Below are positions 9,086 through 20,390 of a stretch of 64,000 bases of DNA, piece by piece. The DNA comes from Vibrio mimicus. Lineage in GTDB: Bacteria > Pseudomonadota > Gammaproteobacteria > Enterobacterales > Vibrionaceae. Position numbers and translations under genes: made by a program. The notes under the pieces were generated by a model. The model saw only the letters and a list, made by a program, of their open reading frames with translations. It had not been told where the DNA came from and searched no databases. Position 1 is the first letter of the stretch, and every line of letters starts with the position of its first letter. The stretch lies in assembly GCF_019048845.1 (NCBI RefSeq), contig NZ_CP077426.1, positions 2,713,501 through 2,777,500 on the forward strand, written 5' to 3'.

Positions 9086-10360
9086 TTGGACGACATATCA
9101 ACGGGTATCTTATTTGCGCTACTCGCGTGTCTCATTGTTATTTCTGCCTACTTCTCCGGCTCTGAAACCGGCATGATGGCTCTCAACCGTTACCGCTTAA
9201 AGCATTTAGCCAATAGCGGCCATAAAGGCGCAAAACGGGTTGAAAAGCTCTTGGATCGTCCAGATCGTTTGATCGGCTTAATTTTGATTGGTAATAACCT
9301 CGTCAACATCCTCGCTTCTGCGATTGCCACCATTATTGGCATGCGTTTATATGGTGATTTAGGCGTTGCGATTGCCACAGGTGCGTTGACGCTAGTTATT
9401 TTGGTGTTTGCTGAAGTAACCCCAAAAACCTTAGCTGCGCTTTATCCTGAGCGAGTGTCTTACGCCAGCAGTGTGCTGTTGACGATCTTGATGAAGCTAC
9501 TTTCGCCACTGGTTTTATTCGTCAATGTCATTACTAATGGTTTGATCCGCATCCTCGGGATTTCACCTAAACACGGAAAAGGCGATCACTTAAGCTCGGA
9601 AGAGTTACGAACTGTGGTGAATGAAGCGGGTGGCCTTATCCCACGCCGTCACCAAGATATGTTGCTATCGATCCTCGACCTTGAGCATGTCACCGTGAAT
9701 GACATTATGATTCCGCGCAATGAGATCACCGGCATCAACATCAATGACGATTGGAAGTCGATCACTCGTCAGCTTGCACACTCCCCTCATGGGCGTGTAG
9801 TGCTGTACCGTGACAAGATTGATGAAGTGGTGGGGATCTTGCGCTTACGTGAAGCTTCACGCTTTATGCTTGAAAAAAACGACTTTAATAAAGAAATGCT
9901 GCTGCGCGCAGCAGATGAGATCTATTTTATTCCTGAAGGCACACCGCTCAACGTTCAACTGCTCAAATTCCAACGTAATAAAGAACGCATTGGTTTAATC
10001 GTGGATGAATACGGTGAAATCATCGGCTTAACGACGTTAGAAGATATTTTGGAAGAAATCGTTGGTGAGTTTACTACATCGATGTCACCAAGCTTAGCGG
10101 ATGAAATCACCCCACAAGGCGATGGTAGCTTCTTAATTGAAGGTAGTGCCAATATTCGTGATATTAACAAGAGCTTGAAGTGGAAATTGCCCACCGATGG
10201 CCCACGAACCTTGAATGGTTTAATTCTAGAGCACCTTGAAGAGATCCCCGCGAGCCACCTCAGTGTGAAAGTGGCACAGCATAAAATGGAGATCTTAGAG
10301 CTGGAAGAGAATCGCATTAAGCTAGTCAAGGTTTACCCAAGAAAAGTAAAACTTGTTTGA
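9086..10360 (+). CDS. yfjD: CorB/YfjD-type CNNM membrane protein (DUF21-CBS-CBS-CorC_HlyC)
   Basis: 424 residues. The DUF21 membrane domain (about 1-180, with SAYFSGSETGMM and RLIGLILIGNNLVN) is followed by a CBS pair (about 200-330, DIMIPRNEI, EYGEIIGLTTLEDILEEIVGE) and a CorC_HlyC domain. CNNM/CorB relatives transport or regulate magnesium. The start is a TTG at 9086, with AAGGA at 9070-9074; no in-frame ATG exists before the conserved membrane domain. A terminator follows directly. Confidence 0.93.
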   Translation: MDDISTGILFALLACLIVISAYFSGSETGMMALNRYRLKHLANSGHKGAKRVEKLLDRPDRLIGLILIGNNLVNILASAIATIIGMRLYGDLGVAIATGALTLVILVFAEVTPKTLAALYPERVSYASSVLLTILMKLLSPLVLFVNVITNGLIRILGISPKHGKGDHLSSEELRTVVNEAGGLIPRRHQDMLLSILDLEHVTVNDIMIPRNEITGININDDWKSITRQLAHSPHGRVVLYRDKIDEVVGILRLREASRFMLEKNDFNKEMLLRAADEIYFIPEGTPLNVQLLKFQRNKERIGLIVDEYGEIIGLTTLEDILEEIVGEFTTSMSPSLADEITPQGDGSFLIEGSANIRDINKSLKWKLPTDGPRTLNGLILEHLEEIPASHLSVKVAQHKMEILELEENRIKLVKVYPRKVKLV

Positions 10361-10380
10361 TTTAACTTAATCACCCAAAC

Positions 10381-10408
10381 AAAAGCCCGAACAAACATTC
10401 GGGCTTTT
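10381..10408. terminator. Terminator between yfjD and luxS
   Basis: AAAAGCCCGAA / TTCGGGCTTTT with a six-base loop. It has A and T runs on either side, so it can serve both converging genes. Confidence 0.9.
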
Positions 10409-10448
10409 TACATGGTTAACGTTCACTACAGCCTATACAGCAATCGAC

Positions 10449-10967
10449 TTAGTGAACCTTCAGCTCATTGAGCATGGATTCTGGCAATGCCAACTCATCA
10501 TTGCGGTTAACCGAGATGCCTGCCGCAATCACTTTCTGTGCGATCGCTTTAGCTTCTTCCAATGAGTGCATTGCCGCAGTGCCACACTGGTATTCATTCA
10601 GCTCTGGAATTTTGTCTTGGCTTTCCACTTTCAACACATCCTGCATCGCAGCTAACCAAGCTTGCGCGACTTGTTGTTCTGTCGGCGCACCAATCAAGCT
10701 CATGTAGAAACCCGTACGGCAGCCCATGGGCGAAATATCAATGATCTCCACTTGACCACCATTGAGATGAGCACGCATAAAGCCTGCGTACAGATGCTCT
10801 AAAGTATGGATGCCGCGTTCAGACAAAATATCTTTGTTTGGCATGGTAAAGCGCAAATCAAATACCGTAATGGTATCCCCTTTGGGAGTTTGCATGGTTT
10901 TCGCTACACGTACTGCTGGCGCATTCATTCGAGTATGATCGACGGTGAAACTGTCTAATAATGGCAT
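10449..10967 (-). CDS. luxS: S-ribosylhomocysteine lyase LuxS
   Basis: 172 residues, the normal length. The metal site is complete: His54 and His58 in HTLEH with Glu57, and Cys128 (QCGT); the catalytic Cys83 is in MGCRTGFY. LuxS splits S-ribosylhomocysteine to homocysteine and DPD, the precursor of the AI-2 quorum signal. A good ribosome site (GGAGAAAGGAA) precedes the ATG. It follows gshA by 51 bases on the same strand, so the two are probably co-transcribed, linking sulfur amino acid recycling and glutathione synthesis. Confidence 0.98.
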   Translation of the reverse strand: MPLLDSFTVDHTRMNAPAVRVAKTMQTPKGDTITVFDLRFTMPNKDILSERGIHTLEHLYAGFMRAHLNGGQVEIIDISPMGCRTGFYMSLIGAPTEQQVAQAWLAAMQDVLKVESQDKIPELNEYQCGTAAMHSLEEAKAIAQKVIAAGISVNRNDELALPESMLNELKVH

Positions 10968-11018
10968 TTCCTTTCTCCTCTCTGGCTCGTTTCATTACGC
11001 GCCAATGTATTGCTAACC

Positions 11019-12593
11019 TTAAACCGCCGCCTGCAAGTACGCAAAATAGTGCGTTAAGTAGGCATCGAAACTCAGCGTATCTTGCGCTTCAATCTGCGCC
11101 TGAGCTTCAGTTGAACGACGGACTTCCTGCTCCATTTCTGGTTGCGAATAAAATTGATACTGGTGCTGTAAATTCGCAGCACGATATTCGTTACCTAAAG
11201 TGCAACCGGTTTTACCTAAACCACCATGCTGCTTAATTTCAGCGAGGATTTTAGCGGAGAGCGTTAACTCGGGGTTATCAATCCAGCTCTCTAACTTCTC
11301 ACACACATCCTGATAAGGCGTTCCACCCAGTGCTGCATCCATCGTCTTAGCAATCAACCGTAAATCGCTAAATACGCGTTTTGCCCACGCTTGCAAAGTC
11401 AACACTTCACCGTGGCAACCAATTTGGAGCTCCAGACCCGGCTTACGCCCTTCTAGCACGACTTTACGCCAATTATCACGCCAGCAGCCGAGTTCACAAC
11501 CATCCATAGGATCTGAATCCGACAGCGCTGTCCAAGCTAAAAACAGATCGAGGAAACGTACCTGATCTTCATCAATGCCAATCGGGCTAAATGGGTTCAC
11601 ATCAAGCGATCGCACTTCAATATATTCTACCCCAGCACGAGCCAAGGCTTGTGAAGGGCGCTCACCACTTTGTGTCACGCGTTTCGGACGGATGGGGGCA
11701 TACAGCTCGTTCTCAATTTGCAGCACGTTGCTGTTAAGCTGACGATATTCTCCTTCAACCTTCACCCCAAGTTTGGCAAACTCTTGTGATGGCGTGCGGA
11801 TCGCCTCATTCAATCCTTGCAGATACTGCTCAATGCTGTTGAAACCAATTTGCAGCACACTTTGTGCACTGTTGGTGTAGCCCAAATCGCTTAAACGCAG
11901 TGATGTGGCATAAGGCAAATAGAGCGTTTTACCAATCGACTCAAACGGTAGGTCGGTTTTACGCCCTTGCAAGAAAGACGAACAGAGTGCCGGTGAAGCA
12001 CCAAACAGATAGGGGATCAACCAACCAAATCGGTAATAGTTACGAATCACGCCAAAATAGGCTGCCGATTTACTTACTTGGCGCGCTTGCGGATCTTGTT
12101 CACCATACAGTGCATCCCAAAAGCTTTCTGGGAATGAAAAATTGAAATGCACTCCCGAAATAATCTGCATCAAACTGCCGTAACGGCGCTTCAAGCCTTC
12201 ACGATACAGTGTTTTCATTTTGCCTGTATTGGAAGATCCGTATTGCGCCAACACTATGCCATCTTCACTGCCGACATAACAAGGCATGGAGAGAGGCCAG
12301 AGTTTTTCCTCTCCCAATTTGGTTTGTGCGAAATGGTGAATATCCGACATCTGTGCGATGAGCGTATCCACTTCATGAGAAACCGGAGTAATGAATTCAA
12401 GCAAAGACTCAGCAAAGTCTGTTGTGATCCAACGATGCGTTAATGCGGCACCCAGCGCTTTAGGATGCGGAGTTTGTGTGAGCGCGCCTTCCGGCGTATA
12501 GCGCAGTGATTCACGCTCCAATCCACGGCCAAACTTTTGAAATACTTCTGGTTTATTTGCAACTGTTTGTAGTCGCTCGACAAATTTACTCAA
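11019..12593 (-). CDS. gshA: Glutamate-cysteine ligase
   Basis: 524 residues, close to E. coli GshA (518). Conserved blocks include RGLERESLR near the N-terminus, [20 protein letters not shown] and [18 protein letters not shown]. The enzyme joins glutamate and cysteine in an ATP-dependent reaction, the first step of glutathione synthesis. Upstream of luxS on the same strand. Confidence 0.97.
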   Translation of the reverse strand: MSKFVERLQTVANKPEVFQKFGRGLERESLRYTPEGALTQTPHPKALGAALTHRWITTDFAESLLEFITPVSHEVDTLIAQMSDIHHFAQTKLGEEKLWPLSMPCYVGSEDGIVLAQYGSSNTGKMKTLYREGLKRRYGSLMQIISGVHFNFSFPESFWDALYGEQDPQARQVSKSAAYFGVIRNYYRFGWLIPYLFGASPALCSSFLQGRKTDLPFESIGKTLYLPYATSLRLSDLGYTNSAQSVLQIGFNSIEQYLQGLNEAIRTPSQEFAKLGVKVEGEYRQLNSNVLQIENELYAPIRPKRVTQSGERPSQALARAGVEYIEVRSLDVNPFSPIGIDEDQVRFLDLFLAWTALSDSDPMDGCELGCWRDNWRKVVLEGRKPGLELQIGCHGEVLTLQAWAKRVFSDLRLIAKTMDAALGGTPYQDVCEKLESWIDNPELTLSAKILAEIKQHGGLGKTGCTLGNEYRAANLQHQYQFYSQPEMEQEVRRSTEAQAQIEAQDTLSFDAYLTHYFAYLQAAV

Positions 12594-12701
12594 AATACGC
12601 TTCGCTTATGTCGGTAGTTATCATCGAATGCCGCCACTGAAATCAACTTCTGGGCGGCATAACGAGTGGGGCGTAAGGTGCCCCATTAATAAATGTGTAC
12701 T

Positions 12702-15560
12702 CTAGCGGATGATTTCAAGCTCTTCTAGCGCGATGCCTAACTTTTCCAACTGGGGTTTCAGTTGTTTTGCATCGCCAACTACGATGATTTGATAGTCATC
12801 GGGATTAAACCACTTCGCCGCCAGTTCATTAAGTGTTGAGCGATCCACGCTTTTGACGATCTCATTGCGCTGCTGTAAATAGTCACGATCTAAGCTATAA
12901 GTCAAAATGCTGGAGATGAGCTGCGCCTTTTGCGCCGGAGTTTCATACATCAATGCATCTTGTTGACCGACCGCTAAGCGTAAAAATTTCATCTCTTCGT
13001 CAGTCATGCCAGATTGGCTAAATTGACGCATCTCTTTGATCATTTCTTGAATCGCTTCCACCGTCACATCAGCACGCACTGGCGCATTAAAGACAACTGC
13101 ACCAATTTCACGGTTGCTAGCAAAATAGCTGCCTGCACCATAGGTATAGCCTTTATCTTCACGCAAGTTGAGGTTAACTCGGCTATTAAAATTACCAGCT
13201 AAGTTAAAGTTAGCTAGCTGAGTTAAGTACAACTCACCAGTCGCGTCAAATGACAGCCCTTTGCGCACCAGACGTATAATACTCTGTGGTGCTCCCGGCT
13301 TATCTACTAAGTAGATTTTTTGTTTGGTTAAATTTGGGACGATTTGAGGGGTGATAAGTGGTGCTGCTTCACCTTTCCAATCGGCAATAAACTGCAATTG
13401 CTGACGAATTTCTCGTGCGCTAATATCACCGACTACCGCAATTTGCGCCCCTTGTGGCGTGTAATGTTGTCGATAAAACTGCTTCACATCTTGCAGCGTT
13501 AACGCGGCTACCGAAGCTTGAGTTCCCTCAGCCGAGCGAGCAAAGAGGCTATTGCCCCACAACACTTGGCGCGTGGCTTGTGAGGCTAACCAACTCGGCT
13601 GCTGATGCTGATACACCAAGCCTTGTAACATCTGCTGCTGTAAGCGAGCAAAGTCCTCCTGATTAAAGGCTGGGGTTAAAAGCATCTCTTGCGCTACTTT
13701 TAACGTTGCTGGCAAGTTTTTCTTCAAACTTGAGACAACGATGCTGGTTGAATAAGGCCCAGCTGCCACTTGAATACTCGAGCCTAACTTATCCAGTTGA
13801 GCTTGAATCTCTTCCGCGCTGCGGTTTTGACTGCCTTCTTGCAATAAGTTGGCTGTTAAATTGGCTAAGCCTTCTTTACCAACTGCGACTTGACGCTCAC
13901 CTGCCGGTAATTCGATTTCAATCAGCACTGTCGGCGTTTCAGTGGTTTGGGTTCCGAGCAGTTGCACACCATTATCAAAATAGACATCGTATAACTTCGG
14001 AGAACGAGCCTGAATCGCTTCAGCCAGTTGTGGCATTTGTGATCGATCAAAGCTGTCTTTCACTTCTCGATATGCCAGCTGATCATCCCCAATTTTTTGA
14101 TGCTCAAGCAGTTGGCGCTCAGGCGTGGTAAAGGTAGCCGGACGCACGGCAAACTCCGTTTTGCCTTTCGCCACCACACTTAAAGTCACTTTCGGTTGAC
14201 CATCAATATAGCGAGTAAATACTTGCTGAAGTGATTGTGGCGTCACTGAACGAATTTTCTCCAATTGGCTTTCAATACGATCCGGTTGATTAAAGAAGGT
14301 TTGATTGGCTGCTAATTGGCTCACTTTACCTTTGACGCTCTCTAAAGCAAATACCGCATTAGCTTCTTCCGAGCCGGTAATCTGCTCTAAGCGTTGGGCA
14401 GAGACCCCTTGCTGCTTAAATTTCTCCAATACTTGCAGGATGTCTTGGTAGAGAGGGGCTAAGTTACCTTGCATACCAGAGGGAGCCATGGCGTACACAT
14501 AAAAGGTACAAGCAAGCTCGGCACAATCTTGAAATGCCCCTGCATCAACGGCTTTTTGTGTTTTGACTAACTCTTGATATAAAAAGCTGTTGTTCCCCCT
14601 GCCCAATACACTCGCTAGTGCATCCAGTGCCACTTCATCCTCTGCCCCTAAATATTGGGTCGGCCATCCAATCAGCAACATCGGCTGCTGCACACGATCT
14701 TCCAACGTAATAAAGCGATCTTCACTCAACCGTGCAGGCTGCTTCGGTGCATCCACCACTTCAGGGCCTTTCGGAATCGAGCCAAAGTATTTTTGCACCC
14801 AAGCTAGGGTCTGTTTCACATCGAGATCGCCCCCTATGGTTAAGACCGCATTGTTTGGGCCATACCAACGTAGGAAAAAGGCTTTAAGATCATTCACATC
14901 AACACGATCTAAATCACTGACATAGCCAATGGTTTGCCAAGAATAAGGGTGCCCTTCGGGATAAAGTGCCTCACCCATTTTTTCCCACATCAAACCATAA
15001 GGGCGGTTGTCATAATTCTGAGCACGCTCATTTTTCACGGTATCACGCTGGATCTCAAACTTGCGCTGCGAAACCGCATCAAGCAAAAAGCCCATTCGAT
15101 CGGCTTCTAGCCATAATATTTTTTCCAGTTGGTTGGCAGGAACCGTTTCAAAATAATTGGTACGGTCGCGGTTTGTGGTGCCATTGAGCGAGCCGCCTGC
15201 TTCAGTGATCAAACGAAAATGCTGCTGATCGCCGACATGTTTAGAACCTTGAAACATCATGTGTTCAAAAAAATGAGCAAAGCCCGATTTACCAATCTCC
15301 TCACGAGCGGAACCCACGTGATAGGTTACATCGACATGCACTAAAGGATCAGAATCATCCGGCGACAAGATCACGGTAAGCCCGTTATCTAAACGATACT
15401 TCGAGTACGGGATCATCACTTTCCCCGGCTCGGCTTTCACCTCTTCGACTAAAGTGACGCCTTTCGGCAGGGAAGAAAACAAAGGCAATGAGGAATCAGA
15501 TGCACTACATCCTGCCAACAACAGCAGAGAAAATCCAAACAACGCGAGTTTTCTCATCAC
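12702..15560 (-). CDS. M16 family zinc metalloprotease lipoprotein
   Basis: 952 residues with a lipoprotein signal (lipobox LLAGC, Cys18). Two M16 halves are present: the N-terminal half has the inverted zinc motif HFFEH (in GFAHFFEHMMFQGS) and a downstream Glu in NERAQNYDN; the C-terminal half (from about 500) is the non-catalytic pitrilysin-like half. It is the double-length insulinase/pitrilysin type, anchored in an envelope membrane; the substrate is not known. Followed on the same strand by gshA, with GC-rich inverted repeats at 12628-12660 between them but no clear T-run. Confidence 0.92.
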   Translation of the reverse strand: MMRKLALFGFSLLLLAGCSASDSSLPLFSSLPKGVTLVEEVKAEPGKVMIPYSKYRLDNGLTVILSPDDSDPLVHVDVTYHVGSAREEIGKSGFAHFFEHMMFQGSKHVGDQQHFRLITEAGGSLNGTTNRDRTNYFETVPANQLEKILWLEADRMGFLLDAVSQRKFEIQRDTVKNERAQNYDNRPYGLMWEKMGEALYPEGHPYSWQTIGYVSDLDRVDVNDLKAFFLRWYGPNNAVLTIGGDLDVKQTLAWVQKYFGSIPKGPEVVDAPKQPARLSEDRFITLEDRVQQPMLLIGWPTQYLGAEDEVALDALASVLGRGNNSFLYQELVKTQKAVDAGAFQDCAELACTFYVYAMAPSGMQGNLAPLYQDILQVLEKFKQQGVSAQRLEQITGSEEANAVFALESVKGKVSQLAANQTFFNQPDRIESQLEKIRSVTPQSLQQVFTRYIDGQPKVTLSVVAKGKTEFAVRPATFTTPERQLLEHQKIGDDQLAYREVKDSFDRSQMPQLAEAIQARSPKLYDVYFDNGVQLLGTQTTETPTVLIEIELPAGERQVAVGKEGLANLTANLLQEGSQNRSAEEIQAQLDKLGSSIQVAAGPYSTSIVVSSLKKNLPATLKVAQEMLLTPAFNQEDFARLQQQMLQGLVYQHQQPSWLASQATRQVLWGNSLFARSAEGTQASVAALTLQDVKQFYRQHYTPQGAQIAVVGDISAREIRQQLQFIADWKGEAAPLITPQIVPNLTKQKIYLVDKPGAPQSIIRLVRKGLSFDATGELYLTQLANFNLAGNFNSRVNLNLREDKGYTYGAGSYFASNREIGAVVFNAPVRADVTVEAIQEMIKEMRQFSQSGMTDEEMKFLRLAVGQQDALMYETPAQKAQLISSILTYSLDRDYLQQRNEIVKSVDRSTLNELAAKWFNPDDYQIIVVGDAKQLKPQLEKLGIALEELEIIR

Positions 15561-15566
15561 GTCTCC

Positions 15567-16028
15567 TTAAAACAAACCGTAATAGAGCGCGGCAAACAAT
15601 GAATAACGCAATGCTTTACCGACTAAAATCATTAAAAATGCAGGAAATGCCTGTAAACGCAACCAACCTGCGGCTAAACAAAGTGGATCACCAATAATAG
15701 GTAACCAACTGCCAAGCAGCGCCCAATAACCGTAACGCTGCAACCAGAGCTTGGCTTTATGACCTTGTTTTTGCGTATGAGTTCGATGCGGAAGCCATAA
15801 ACCGATCCAATAGTTGGTCATGCCACCTAAGGTATTGCCCATCGTTGAGACGGTCACGATAAGCCAAACCGGATGCTGAGCAAGCGATAAACTCGCCAGC
15901 AATGCCGCTTCAGAACCGCCCGGTAATAAAGTAGCACTGAGAAAACCACTCCAAAACAATAAGCTGAGTGGTGATTCAGCCAGTAGAGAAGTCAGTGGAT
16001 CAGAAAAATTATTCAGCCACTCTAGCAT
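15567..16028 (-). CDS. yqaA: YqaA family (DedA/SNARE-like) inner membrane protein
   Basis: 153 residues with four to five hydrophobic helices. LLPGGSEAALL and TMGNTLGGMTNYWIG are conserved signatures of the YqaA branch of the DedA/VTT superfamily, whose relatives are lipid transporters. It overlaps the upstream oxidoreductase gene by 7 bases (stop of one at 16022, start here at 16028) and precedes the M16 protease gene by 6 bases, so the three look like one operon. Confidence 0.9.
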   Translation of the reverse strand: MLEWLNNFSDPLTSLLAESPLSLLFWSGFLSATLLPGGSEAALLASLSLAQHPVWLIVTVSTMGNTLGGMTNYWIGLWLPHRTHTQKQGHKAKLWLQRYGYWALLGSWLPIIGDPLCLAAGWLRLQAFPAFLMILVGKALRYSLFAALYYGLF

Positions 16029-16978
16029 TTCATATCAAGAAGCAACTTGCCTCGGGTGTGCCCTGATTCGATCTGCTGATGAGCGAACATCGCCTCGCTA
16101 AGCGGATAAATCTGCTGAATTTCCAATTTAAGTAAACCGACACTAACCATGTAGAGCATGGTATCAAGCTGCTCTGGATTTGGGTCAACTAACATGCCGG
16201 TGGCGTCAAAGCCAAGTAACTTGGCTTTTTCGCAGATGAGCTCAGCGGTTAACGTTGGTACTGTAATGACACGAGCGTTATCTTTCAGGCATTTAAGCGC
16301 ATCCAACGCAGCATCGCCGCCAACCAAATCAATCAGCACATCCACCTCTTCTAAACGTTGAGAGACTGGCGCAAATTGGTAATTGATGGCATGTGCTCCA
16401 AGCGTAGCGAGGTAATCTAAATTTGCCTCACTACAGGTCGTAAAGACTTCGGCTTTAGCTGCTAGTGCAATTTGCACTGCAATATGCCCCACTCCACCCG
16501 CGCCTGCCAAAATCAGAACTCTCTCACCTTCCTGAACTTGCGCTTTACTCAATGCTTGTGCTGCCGTTTGGCCAGCTAAAGGCAGAGCTGCAGCTGCCTC
16601 AAGAGTCACGGCATCTGGCACTAAACTCAGTTCTTGCTCAGGTACACAAATGTATTGGCTATAACCTCCACCTCGCAGTGGAAATCCAATAAACCCCGCT
16701 ACGTTATCACGCTCTTTGAGGCGGCTAACTCCCTCACCTAACGCCACAACTCGCCCGGAGATATCGTAGCCAGGCGTCCACGGCAACTTATCTTTGTTTT
16801 GCACAGCCGCCCAACCTAAACCAGCGCGGGTTTTCACATCGATAGGGTTAACACTCGCGAAAGCGACTTTCACTAAAACTTCCCCCGCTTTAGGCGTTGG
16901 GAGCGGTGAAGAGTGTAAAGCTAACACCTCCGGTGTTCCAAATTGGGGAATGACGATCTGTTTGTTTTCCATTTCCAT
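16022..16978 (-). CDS. NADPH:quinone reductase-like MDR-family oxidoreductase
   Basis: Start chosen at 16978 (MEMENKQIVIPQF), preceded by AGGGATA; a start at 17035 would add 19 residues unlike the family and overlap the terminator after oadB. The 318 residues have a GroES-like N-terminal domain and a Rossmann fold with ILAGAGGVGHIAVQIA (about 148-163). Catalytic zinc cysteines of alcohol dehydrogenases are absent, pointing to the zinc-free quinone oxidoreductase/zeta-crystallin group. Substrate unknown. Confidence 0.88.
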   Translation of the reverse strand: MEMENKQIVIPQFGTPEVLALHSSPLPTPKAGEVLVKVAFASVNPIDVKTRAGLGWAAVQNKDKLPWTPGYDISGRVVALGEGVSRLKERDNVAGFIGFPLRGGGYSQYICVPEQELSLVPDAVTLEAAAALPLAGQTAAQALSKAQVQEGERVLILAGAGGVGHIAVQIALAAKAEVFTTCSEANLDYLATLGAHAINYQFAPVSQRLEEVDVLIDLVGGDAALDALKCLKDNARVITVPTLTAELICEKAKLLGFDATGMLVDPNPEQLDTMLYMVSVGLLKLEIQQIYPLSEAMFAHQQIESGHTRGKLLLDMKC

Positions 16979-17002
16979 TATCCCTATCGTGTGAATAAAA
17001 AA

Positions 17003-17018
17003 GGATGCCGAAGCATCC
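17003..17018 (-). terminator. Terminator after oadB
   Basis: On the minus strand a GGATGC stem closes on a stable TTCG tetraloop with GCATCC and runs into TTTTTT. It lies 77 bases after the oadB stop and just before the MDR gene start. Confidence 0.85.
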
Positions 17019-17094
17019 CTTTGAATATATACCAATTTCTTTTAAGTCGTTAACTTTGCATTGTGGTTTTGAGCATAAGATAACCAATAGAACT

Positions 17095-18225
17095 TTAACC
17101 GACTAAAGCTAACAACACCCCAGCTGCAACTGCTGAACCTAAAACCCCTGCTACGTTTGGCCCCATAGCATGCATCAACAAGAAGTTTTGTGGGTTCGCC
17201 TCCAAACCAACTTTGTTCACCACACGAGCCGCCATCGGAACGGCTGAAACCCCAGCAGCACCAATCAGTGGGTTGATATCCTCTTTGGAAAATTTATTGA
17301 GAATTTTCGCCATAATCACCCCACCCGCAGTACCAATACTGAATGCCGCTGCACCGAGAGCAAGAATACCTAGCGTTTCCAAATTCAAGAATTTATCCGC
17401 TTGCAGTTTTGACCCAACACCAAGCCCAAGGAAGATGGTCACAATGTTGATCAACTCGTTTTGGGCGGTTTTGGATAAACGATCCACCACTCCCGATTCA
17501 CGCATTAAGTTTCCTAAGCAGAACATGCCCACTAGAGGCGTTGCTGCCGGTAAAAACAGAATGGTCATCAAAAGCACGACCAGCGGAAATACGATCTTCT
17601 CCGTTTTGCCCACATGGCGCAGTTGAGCCATCTTGATTTTGCGCTCTTCTGGCGTGGTAAGTGCTTTCATGATCGGTGGCTGAATGATCGGAACCAGTGC
17701 CATGTAGCTATACGCCGCCACTGCAATGGCACCTAGCAAATCCGGAGACAAACGACTAGCGAGGAAGATGGCTGTAGGACCATCCGCACCACCGATAATC
17801 GCAATCGATGAAGCGTCCGCCATGGTAAACTCCATGCCTGGTACAAAGTTCAGCAAGATCGCACCAAATAGAGTAGCGAAAATACCTAGCTGAGCTGCCG
17901 CCCCTAGCCACAAGGTTTTAGGGTTGGCAATCAACGCACCGAAATCCGTCATTGCCCCCACACCCATAAAAATCAGCAGAGGGAAAACCCCCGACTCAAT
18001 ACCTACGTGATAAATGTAATACAGCAAACCGCCCGGTTCGGTAAATCCTGCTTCAGGGATATTGGCAAGCACAGCGCCAAAACCTATCGGTAACAGCAGC
18101 AATGGCTCAAAGCCTTTGCGGATCGCCAAAAACAACAGCAGACAGCCGACCATGATCATGATGATCTGACCTAGCTCAAAGTTAGCAATCCCAGTTTCTT
18201 GCCATAAGGTGATTAATCCGTCCAT
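17095..18225 (-). CDS. oadB: Oxaloacetate decarboxylase beta subunit (sodium pump)
   Basis: 376 residues, nearly all membrane helices. Signatures include [34 protein letters not shown] and the sodium-site motif [10 protein letters not shown]. OadB carries out decarboxylation of carboxybiotin coupled to export of sodium ions. Last gene of oadG-oadA-oadB, 9 bases after oadA. V. cholerae carries two such operons; this one is outside the citrate cluster. Confidence 0.97.
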   Translation of the reverse strand: MDGLITLWQETGIANFELGQIIMIMVGCLLLFLAIRKGFEPLLLLPIGFGAVLANIPEAGFTEPGGLLYYIYHVGIESGVFPLLIFMGVGAMTDFGALIANPKTLWLGAAAQLGIFATLFGAILLNFVPGMEFTMADASSIAIIGGADGPTAIFLASRLSPDLLGAIAVAAYSYMALVPIIQPPIMKALTTPEERKIKMAQLRHVGKTEKIVFPLVVLLMTILFLPAATPLVGMFCLGNLMRESGVVDRLSKTAQNELINIVTIFLGLGVGSKLQADKFLNLETLGILALGAAAFSIGTAGGVIMAKILNKFSKEDINPLIGAAGVSAVPMAARVVNKVGLEANPQNFLLMHAMGPNVAGVLGSAVAAGVLLALVG

Positions 18226-18234
18226 GATTTTCCC

Positions 18235-20019
18235 TTACGCTAGACTTAGCAGTGATGCGCCAACACGAACGCTGTCACCTTCTTTGACATGCAACTCATA
18301 AACGACCCCACCACGCGCTGCGCGAATTTCGGTCTCCATTTTCATCGCTTCTAGCACGATCAACACATCGCCTTCAGCCACTTCAGCGCCTTGTTCCACT
18401 TCAATTTTGAAAATAGTTCCAGCAAGTGGTGCTGCAACCGCTTCCGCAGATTGCAAACGGGTTGATACTGGCGCCTGGGGGGCTGCTTTTTGAGCTGCAG
18501 GTGCAACCGAGGTCAATTGACCTTGTGGACCAACTTCAACGTCATACACCACACCGTCGACTTTCACGCTATAAGTTTCGATACCCGCCGCAGGTTTGGC
18601 AATAACTGGAGCTTCCGCTAATACTGGCTCTTTACCTGGCGCAGGCTCAAATGCATCTGGATTGTGGCGATTTTTCAGAAACTTAAGCCCAACTTGTGGG
18701 AACAGCGCATAAGTCAGCACATCATCAACGGACTCTTCCGCTAAGGTGATCTTTTCCGCTTGCACTTTTTCAAGCAACTCTTTGGTCAAAAGCTCCAATT
18801 CAGCTTGCAATAAATCCGCAGGACGGCAAGTAATCGCTTGTGCCCCCTCTAACACTCGCGCTTGCAACTCGGCATTTACACTAGCAGGAGTCGCACCATA
18901 TTCTCCTTTCAGCACACCGGCGGTTTCTTTGGTGATGCTCTTATATCGCTCACCCGTTAAAACGTTTATGACCGCTTGAGAACCGACAATCTGAGAGGTA
19001 GGCGTCACTAATGGGATAAAACCTAGGTCTTGGCGTACACGTGGGATCTCTTCCAATACCTCATCAATCCGATGGGCTGCACCTTGCTCTTTCAACTGGC
19101 TTTCCATATTGGTCAGCATACCCCCCGGCACTTGCGCGATCAGGATCCGTGAATCAACACCTTTTAACTGACCTTCAAACTTCGCGTATTTCTTGCGTAC
19201 TTCACGGAAATAAGCCGCGATCGGTTCAAGTTGCTCCAACTTGAGTTGAGTATCGCGCGGTGTGTCTTGCAGCATGGCAACCACAGTTTCCGTTGGCGTA
19301 TGGCCATAAGTTTGGCTCATTGATGAAATCGCGGTGTCTAGGATATCAATCCCCGCTTCAACCGCTTTAACCGCCGTTGCCGTAGAAAGTCCAGTTGTGG
19401 CATGACAATGCAAAGCGAGAGGTACCGCGCAAGATTCTTTAATACGCGTGATTAACTCTTCAGCTTCGTACGGTTTTAATAGACCTGACATATCCTTAAT
19501 ACACAGAGAATGACACCCCAGATCTTCCAAACGTTTCGCCAAGTCGACCCAAGTCTGCGTATTGTGAACTGGGCTCGTGGTATAAGAGAGCGTACCTTGC
19601 GCATGTGCTCCTACATCAATCGTCGCTTTTACCGCTTTTTCAAAATTGCGCACATCGTTCATCGCATCAAAAATACGGAACACATCCATACCATTAGCGT
19701 GGGCACGCTCGACAAACTTTTCGACCACATCATCGGCGTAATGGCGATAACCTAGCAAATTTTGTCCGCGCAGTAACATTTGCATCGGGGTATTGGGCAT
19801 TGCTTTTTTCAAAGCGCGTAGACGTTCCCATGGATCTTCCCCCAAGAAACGAATGCAGGCATCAAATGTAGCGCCACCCCAAGTTTCCAAAGACCAGTAA
19901 CCGATTTTATCCAGCTCAGCCGCGATTGGTAACATATCTTCAATACGCATACGCGTAGCAAAGAGTGATTGATGGGCGTCTCGTAGGACGACATCTGTGA
20001 TGGCTAGTGGTTTCGACAT
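18235..20019 (-). CDS. oadA: Oxaloacetate decarboxylase alpha subunit
   Basis: Start at 20019 ([18 protein letters not shown]); two further codons upstream (MI) are possible. About 594 residues: a carboxyltransferase TIM barrel with [10 protein letters not shown] and the metal motif LHCHATTG, a linker rich in Ala/Pro, and a C-terminal biotinyl domain with the biotin-attachment lysine in EAMKMET. It moves CO2 from oxaloacetate to biotin, giving pyruvate. It sits between oadG and oadB. Confidence 0.97.
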   Translation of the reverse strand: MSKPLAITDVVLRDAHQSLFATRMRIEDMLPIAAELDKIGYWSLETWGGATFDACIRFLGEDPWERLRALKKAMPNTPMQMLLRGQNLLGYRHYADDVVEKFVERAHANGMDVFRIFDAMNDVRNFEKAVKATIDVGAHAQGTLSYTTSPVHNTQTWVDLAKRLEDLGCHSLCIKDMSGLLKPYEAEELITRIKESCAVPLALHCHATTGLSTATAVKAVEAGIDILDTAISSMSQTYGHTPTETVVAMLQDTPRDTQLKLEQLEPIAAYFREVRKKYAKFEGQLKGVDSRILIAQVPGGMLTNMESQLKEQGAAHRIDEVLEEIPRVRQDLGFIPLVTPTSQIVGSQAVINVLTGERYKSITKETAGVLKGEYGATPASVNAELQARVLEGAQAITCRPADLLQAELELLTKELLEKVQAEKITLAEESVDDVLTYALFPQVGLKFLKNRHNPDAFEPAPGKEPVLAEAPVIAKPAAGIETYSVKVDGVVYDVEVGPQGQLTSVAPAAQKAAPQAPVSTRLQSAEAVAAPLAGTIFKIEVEQGAEVAEGDVLIVLEAMKMETEIRAARGGVVYELHVKEGDSVRVGASLLSLA

Positions 20020-20054
20020 GATCATTAACTCCTTTTAATCCTTGTAATCCAGAT

Positions 20055-20315
20055 TTACTGTTTCATTGTCTCAGCACGGTGCTGATGCACTGCCGCAGAA
20101 ATTGCAGCCACAACTTGTGGGCTAACTGAATCAGTTGCTGGTTGAATTTTTTGACTTTTCTTGGGCGTTACAGCAGCCTCGGGGGCCTCTTGAGGTACCA
20201 CACGGGACATAAACTGAACGAGATAAACGAGAAGAGTAAGAAATAGGAACACCACAGCCATTCCGGTGACCATCAGAGTGGCGGCATCCATAAGTAAACT
20301 TCCAATATGTGTCAT
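20055..20315 (-). CDS. oadG: Oxaloacetate decarboxylase gamma subunit
   Basis: Start at 20315 (MTHIGSLLMDAATLMVTGM), preceded by AAGGAAG; the longer open frame from 20351 adds 12 residues without a ribosome site. The 86 residues have one membrane helix (about 15-37), then a Pro/Ala-rich cytoplasmic linker and C-terminal His that fit the zinc-binding gamma subunit that assembles alpha with beta. First gene of the operon. Confidence 0.93.
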   Translation of the reverse strand: MTHIGSLLMDAATLMVTGMAVVFLFLTLLVYLVQFMSRVVPQEAPEAAVTPKKSQKIQPATDSVSPQVVAAISAAVHQHRAETMKQ

Positions 20316-20390
20316 GTTGCTTCCTTTGCGTGTCATCCTGACATTCTTCACACAACGTACAACTTTTGTTCATCGCATCGAAGAACAGGG

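Noticed and set aside
12628-12692. Inverted repeats between the M16 gene and gshA as a terminator
   Set aside because: The stems (GCCGCC/GGCGGC and GGGGC/GCCCC) lack a T-run on the minus strand, so termination cannot be supported.
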